Source: CAKZQX01 sp034436755
GTDB lineage: Bacteria; Chloroflexota; Chloroflexia; Chloroflexales; Chloroflexaceae
DNA: 64,000 nt
Assembly (NCBI GenBank): GCA_034436755.1
Contig: DAOTVB010000008.1
Span: 11,330 to 75,329, forward strand
Reading direction: 5' to 3'
Part shown: positions 61,047-64,000 of the stretch, piece after piece
How the letters are laid out: each line of letters opens with the position of its first letter
Position numbering within the stretch: the first letter of the stretch is position 1
Notes under the pieces: model-generated
The model's input: the letters and a program-made list of their open reading frames with translations, nothing else
The model's database searches: none
Told to the model about the DNA's origin: nothing
Made by a program: the position numbers and the translations under genes

Positions 61047-63671
61047 ATGAGTCGCATGATCTGTCTCTGTCTTCTGGTTCTTCTGTATGTCATAAGTGCC
61101 TGTAGCCGGGTCTCCCAGCCACCATTGTCGGCATCGCGTGCTACTGGTGAGGCTTCATCACAGTCAGTGTGCCCATCAGACCGTGTCATTATCCGTTTTG
61201 GGGTACACGAGGGTGAACTCCCCGTCTATCAGCCACTGGTCGCCGCATTTAATGCCGAAGCCAGCGATATGTGTGTAAGGTTGATACCCTTTGGAAACAA
61301 TAGCCTACCAGGGGCCGGCATAACTCAGGAAGTGATCGCTACAGTCCGGCAGGCTGATGTCGTCGAACTCTTTCGCCATCAACTTAATGCTCAGACTGAA
61401 GGTCTCTTCCTCGATCTGCATCCGTTGCTTGAAGCCGATGCAGCGTTTGATAAGGCAGACTATTTCCCTAATGCATTAGAGTTTATTGGTCCGGATCAAC
61501 AATTGTACATGTTGCCCCGCGTTCTTGCACCTCAGGTTATTGCCTATAATCAGGATCTCTGGAACGCGCGAGGATTGCCGACACCCGATGCAACCTGGAC
61601 ATGGGATGATGTGCTGAATGCTGCCGAACAGCTCACCACCCGTGTGGGAGGAACTACTACTGTCTACGGACTAAGTGATATTAATTACGGCTTGACCACT
61701 GCCCTCTTCCATCTTGACTCACAGGGCGTAGAACTTGCCACGCTCCCCATGGAAGATATTGATATGACCCGCCCCCCCTATATTGCTGCAGTCGAACGGG
61801 TTGCGGCTCTGGCTGATGCCGGGGTACTCTACCTGGATCAACGGGATCAAGAGGATCTACTGCATAAGATCCGCACGGGACGGATTGCTATGTGGTGGGG
61901 GTGGAGTGATATGATAACGGAACAACTCCAACAAGAGGAGGATCTGCCCTTTGCCGTTGGTGTTATTCCCTTCCCACAGTTCGACTCCTACATACGAAAC
62001 AATAGGTCAGGCTATCTGATCAATCGGGCCACCCAGCATCCAAACCATGCCTGGCGCTGGCTGACCTTCCTGAGTAAGCAGTCGATTCCGCCTATTGATG
62101 GTCGCTGGGACTCCACAGAGTATCCAACCCGTCACTCGCTTGTTGCACAAAGTGGTGTGATGAATAATCAGCCACCCATGATGCAAACCGCGCTGGCAGC
62201 CATGGCCGAACGCCCCCGGCAACCTGTTCCTGGCGGTCGCGATACGTATGGACAATTGACAGTCCTCATCCAGACACTCGAACAGGTGGTGATTGCGGAT
62301 GTTGCCGTTCCCAGGGCGTTACGTGAAGCCCAGGCAACTTTCACGCAACAGGTCGCCGCTATGCAACGCACACCAACTGTTGTTGTGGAACCCGTACCGG
62401 TGAACACCCCGGTTGCCCAGACTGCTCCTCCCGGAGCGACCTCGATTGTGTTTGCTGCGGGTAACTTTGACCAGATACGATTACGTACCCTGGTCGATCA
62501 GTTTCATGATGCAAACCCTACGGTATTTGTGCAGATTATCCATAATGATATCACCATGTCCAGCAGCGAACTGGCCCGTCAGTCCGACTGTTTCGTGGGG
62601 TATGGACAGGTACCCGCCGATGCGGCACAACACTTCCTGGATCTGCAACCACTTCTCGACGCTGATGCAACGGTTTCCCGCGACGACTATCTGCCTGGCC
62701 TCTTGACTGACCAATCAGAGAGTAAGCTGTATGGTCTGCCGTATGAGATTGTCCTGCGCACGCTGGTGTACCAACCCCAGTTGTTTAACCAGGCAGATCT
62801 ACCTTATCCTGAGGCTGATTGGACATTTCAGGATCTGATGCATGCTGCTCAACAACTTAGTGCCAGTGACGGCACGCGTTATGGCTTTGCCAGTCGCTTT
62901 CCATTGCAACACCTCGATTATGTTCTGTCGCAGTCGGGAGCAAGTTTGACACAGAGCCAGGGTGCAAACATCCAACCAAATTTTACCGCTCCAGATACAA
63001 TCTATGCCCTAGAACAGTATGTTGACCTGCTGCGCCATTTCGGACCAGCATTGCCGCAGGAGGAGCCGGCTGATAGGAATCCGGTCGATAATGCCATTAT
63101 GGGCGGGCATGTTGCGATCTGGTTTGACTACAGTAATAGTATTGTTCCGTTGAAGCACCGTTACCCCTTTCCAATTGCGCTGGCGGCCCCACCCTTCACT
63201 GAACGTGCGCCAGGTGTACACGATGTTAAGATCAGCCGCTGGTTAGCTATTTCCGCGCACACATCATCGCAGGAGGCATGCTGGCGCTGGATCCAGCACC
63301 TTAGTGGCGATCCAGTGTTTATCAGTGGTGATTGGCCCGCGCGGGCATCGGTAGCTGCATCTGAAGTCTTCCAGCAGCATGCCACAGCGGGAGCCTCTGA
63401 CGTATATCACGCATACCGGCAGGCATTAACCCGACTGCCGGCTGCCGATCCGTTAGTTGTGGCAGAGACGCCAATCGACAACTACTGGTTTAATCAGGCT
63501 ATGGATCGCGCATTGCATGGGGCAGAAGTGGCACAGGTGTTGCAGGAAGCCCAGACCACAACCCTCCAGCACCTGAATTGTGTCCGCACTGGTGGTGACC
63601 CGGATGAATGTGCGCGCCAGGTTGATCCCGACTACACAGATAACCGGCAGCAGCCATCGGGTACTGACTGA
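61047..63671 (+). CDS. Tandem solute-binding lipoprotein D
   Basis: 874 aa from ATG 61047 (GAGGA six bases upstream). Lipobox YVISAC. Domain 1: IRFGVHEGELPVYQPLVAAF, LHPLLEADAAFDKADYFP, AWRWLTFLSKQS. Domain 2: IVFAAGNFDQIRLRTLVDQF, LQPLLDADATVSRDDYLP, EACWRWIQHLSGD. Cysteines as in A-C (SDCFVG, ACWRW, C...C before RQVDPDY), with two extra in the N-terminal part of domain 1 (SVCPSD, DMCVRL). No transporter permease nearby. A binding or sensing role for a ligand outside the cell is the safest statement. Confidence 0.85.
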   Translation: MSRMICLCLLVLLYVISACSRVSQPPLSASRATGEASSQSVCPSDRVIIRFGVHEGELPVYQPLVAAFNAEASDMCVRLIPFGNNSLPGAGITQEVIATVRQADVVELFRHQLNAQTEGLFLDLHPLLEADAAFDKADYFPNALEFIGPDQQLYMLPRVLAPQVIAYNQDLWNARGLPTPDATWTWDDVLNAAEQLTTRVGGTTTVYGLSDINYGLTTALFHLDSQGVELATLPMEDIDMTRPPYIAAVERVAALADAGVLYLDQRDQEDLLHKIRTGRIAMWWGWSDMITEQLQQEEDLPFAVGVIPFPQFDSYIRNNRSGYLINRATQHPNHAWRWLTFLSKQSIPPIDGRWDSTEYPTRHSLVAQSGVMNNQPPMMQTALAAMAERPRQPVPGGRDTYGQLTVLIQTLEQVVIADVAVPRALREAQATFTQQVAAMQRTPTVVVEPVPVNTPVAQTAPPGATSIVFAAGNFDQIRLRTLVDQFHDANPTVFVQIIHNDITMSSSELARQSDCFVGYGQVPADAAQHFLDLQPLLDADATVSRDDYLPGLLTDQSESKLYGLPYEIVLRTLVYQPQLFNQADLPYPEADWTFQDLMHAAQQLSASDGTRYGFASRFPLQHLDYVLSQSGASLTQSQGANIQPNFTAPDTIYALEQYVDLLRHFGPALPQEEPADRNPVDNAIMGGHVAIWFDYSNSIVPLKHRYPFPIALAAPPFTERAPGVHDVKISRWLAISAHTSSQEACWRWIQHLSGDPVFISGDWPARASVAASEVFQQHATAGASDVYHAYRQALTRLPAADPLVVAETPIDNYWFNQAMDRALHGAEVAQVLQEAQTTTLQHLNCVRTGGDPDECARQVDPDYTDNRQQPSGTD

Positions 63672-63781
63672 GAATGTGCGGTAGCGCAGCAGACAAACAT
63701 CTTTGCGGCACACTAAGGGCGGGGAAGCAGGTTGAGCAACCATGCTTCCTCGCTGCTGCATTTCCCCCCTCCACGCAAAAT

Positions 63782-63840
63782 CCCCGCGTAAACCTGGAAC
63801 ATCCTGTGCCCTTCATTCGTCTGGATCTTCAGACGCGGGG
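63782..63840. promoter_or_regulatory. Nested inverted repeats before the last gene
   Basis: The outer arms CCCCGCGT (63782-63789) and ACGCGGGG (63833-63840) enclose an inner hairpin CGTCTG-GATCTT-CAGACG (63818-63835). They lie 29 bases before the next ATG. Function unknown; terminator of lipoprotein D or a 5'-leader structure. Confidence 0.5.
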
Positions 63841-63868
63841 AATGGCCTGTATCGAGAGAAGTGAGGCA

Positions 63869-64000
63869 ATGTATCGTAAACTCTTGTTTGTATGTTCACT
63901 CGTTCTGCTTATGCTCCTCTTCAGCGCATGCGGCTCAACCGCTGCCACATCGCAGCAGGAACTGCCTACGCCCACACCACTGCCACCTGCACCGGCCCTG
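63869..64000 (+). CDS. Lipoprotein, N-terminal part only
   Basis: ATG 63869 follows GTGAGG. Signal with lipobox LLFSAC, then a Pro/Thr/Gln-rich stretch (ATSQQELPTPTPLPPAP) to the edge. The start resembles the tandem-SBP lipoproteins, and position after copy D makes a further member possible, but the binding domain is outside the window. Confidence 0.7.
   Translation, partial: MYRKLLFVCSLVLLMLLFSACGSTAATSQQELPTPTPLPPAPAL

Noticed and set aside
1..64000. tRNA and rRNA genes
   Set aside because: I looked for cloverleaf-like GGTTCGAATCC arms and rRNA core segments and found none I could support.

Overview
The window comes from a member of the Chloroflexota, most likely a filamentous anoxygenic phototroph of the Chloroflexales. 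The strongest evidence is a full-length two-domain malonyl-CoA reductase (12353-16036), the marker enzyme of the 3-hydroxypropionate bicycle. Secreted proteins with Chloroflexota-style YWxxNGG/FGYP repeats and Thr/Pro-rich linkers agree with this. The assignment is inferred from remembered family sequences; no search was run. Both edges cut a gene: a lamin-tail-domain protein at the left and a lipoprotein at the right.

Layout, 1-36 kb. 1-5 kb holds surface proteins (a lamin-tail-domain protein and two paralogous TPR/membrane/DUF4352-like proteins) and a small double-HTH protein. 5.3-9.1 kb is a type II restriction-modification locus: a BglI-like endonuclease preceded by four tandem XRE controller-type genes, an SPPY-type (N4-cytosine) methyltransferase, and a divergent Dam-like D12-class methyltransferase. 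9.3-28.5 kb is ordinary chromosome: XRE regulator, methyltransferase, PLP decarboxylase, malonyl-CoA reductase, Amt ammonium channel, two M20 peptidases, a CAP-domain protein, a THUMP-type RNA methyltransferase, a patatin, a PAS-GGDEF diguanylate cyclase and a GMC oxidoreductase. 28.9-36.1 kb is an envelope/osmotic-stress cluster (17M-like protein, two YihY, ChaB, DUF883-like, holin-like, DUF3618). Two inverted copies of a ~110-bp palindromic element flank its first half.

Layout, 36.7-64 kb. This is an accessory island built around two things. The first is a family of four lipoproteins of about 870-950 aa, each made of two fused family-1 extracellular solute-binding domains. No sugar-type ABC permease is nearby. 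Three of the four follow a small secreted-protein gene, with a strong hairpin between the two genes. Two of these units share a near-identical 94-bp promoter region. One unit instead follows an ABC-2-type exporter. Decayed remains of another copy lie near 48.8 kb.

The second is a circular-bacteriocin-type cluster (53.6-60.2 kb): a 92-aa precursor with a predicted 60-residue hydrophobic core ending in Trp, a 12-TM-class membrane protein, a DUF95/SpoIIM protein, an ABC ATPase, two small membrane proteins (immunity candidates) and a second ABC-2 transporter. A frameshifted second precursor lies just upstream. Two LuxR-type regulators and recurrent GGTAG...CTACC motifs suggest shared control.

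The island differs visibly from its surroundings in base composition: the 50.7-kb lipoprotein gene is very AT-rich and the 36.7-kb one GC-rich. It also holds a transposase remnant, broken genes and duplicated promoters, which suggests repeated duplication, decay and transfer. The combination of circular-bacteriocin machinery, secreted small proteins and tandem-domain binding lipoproteins is the best candidate here for an undescribed system.
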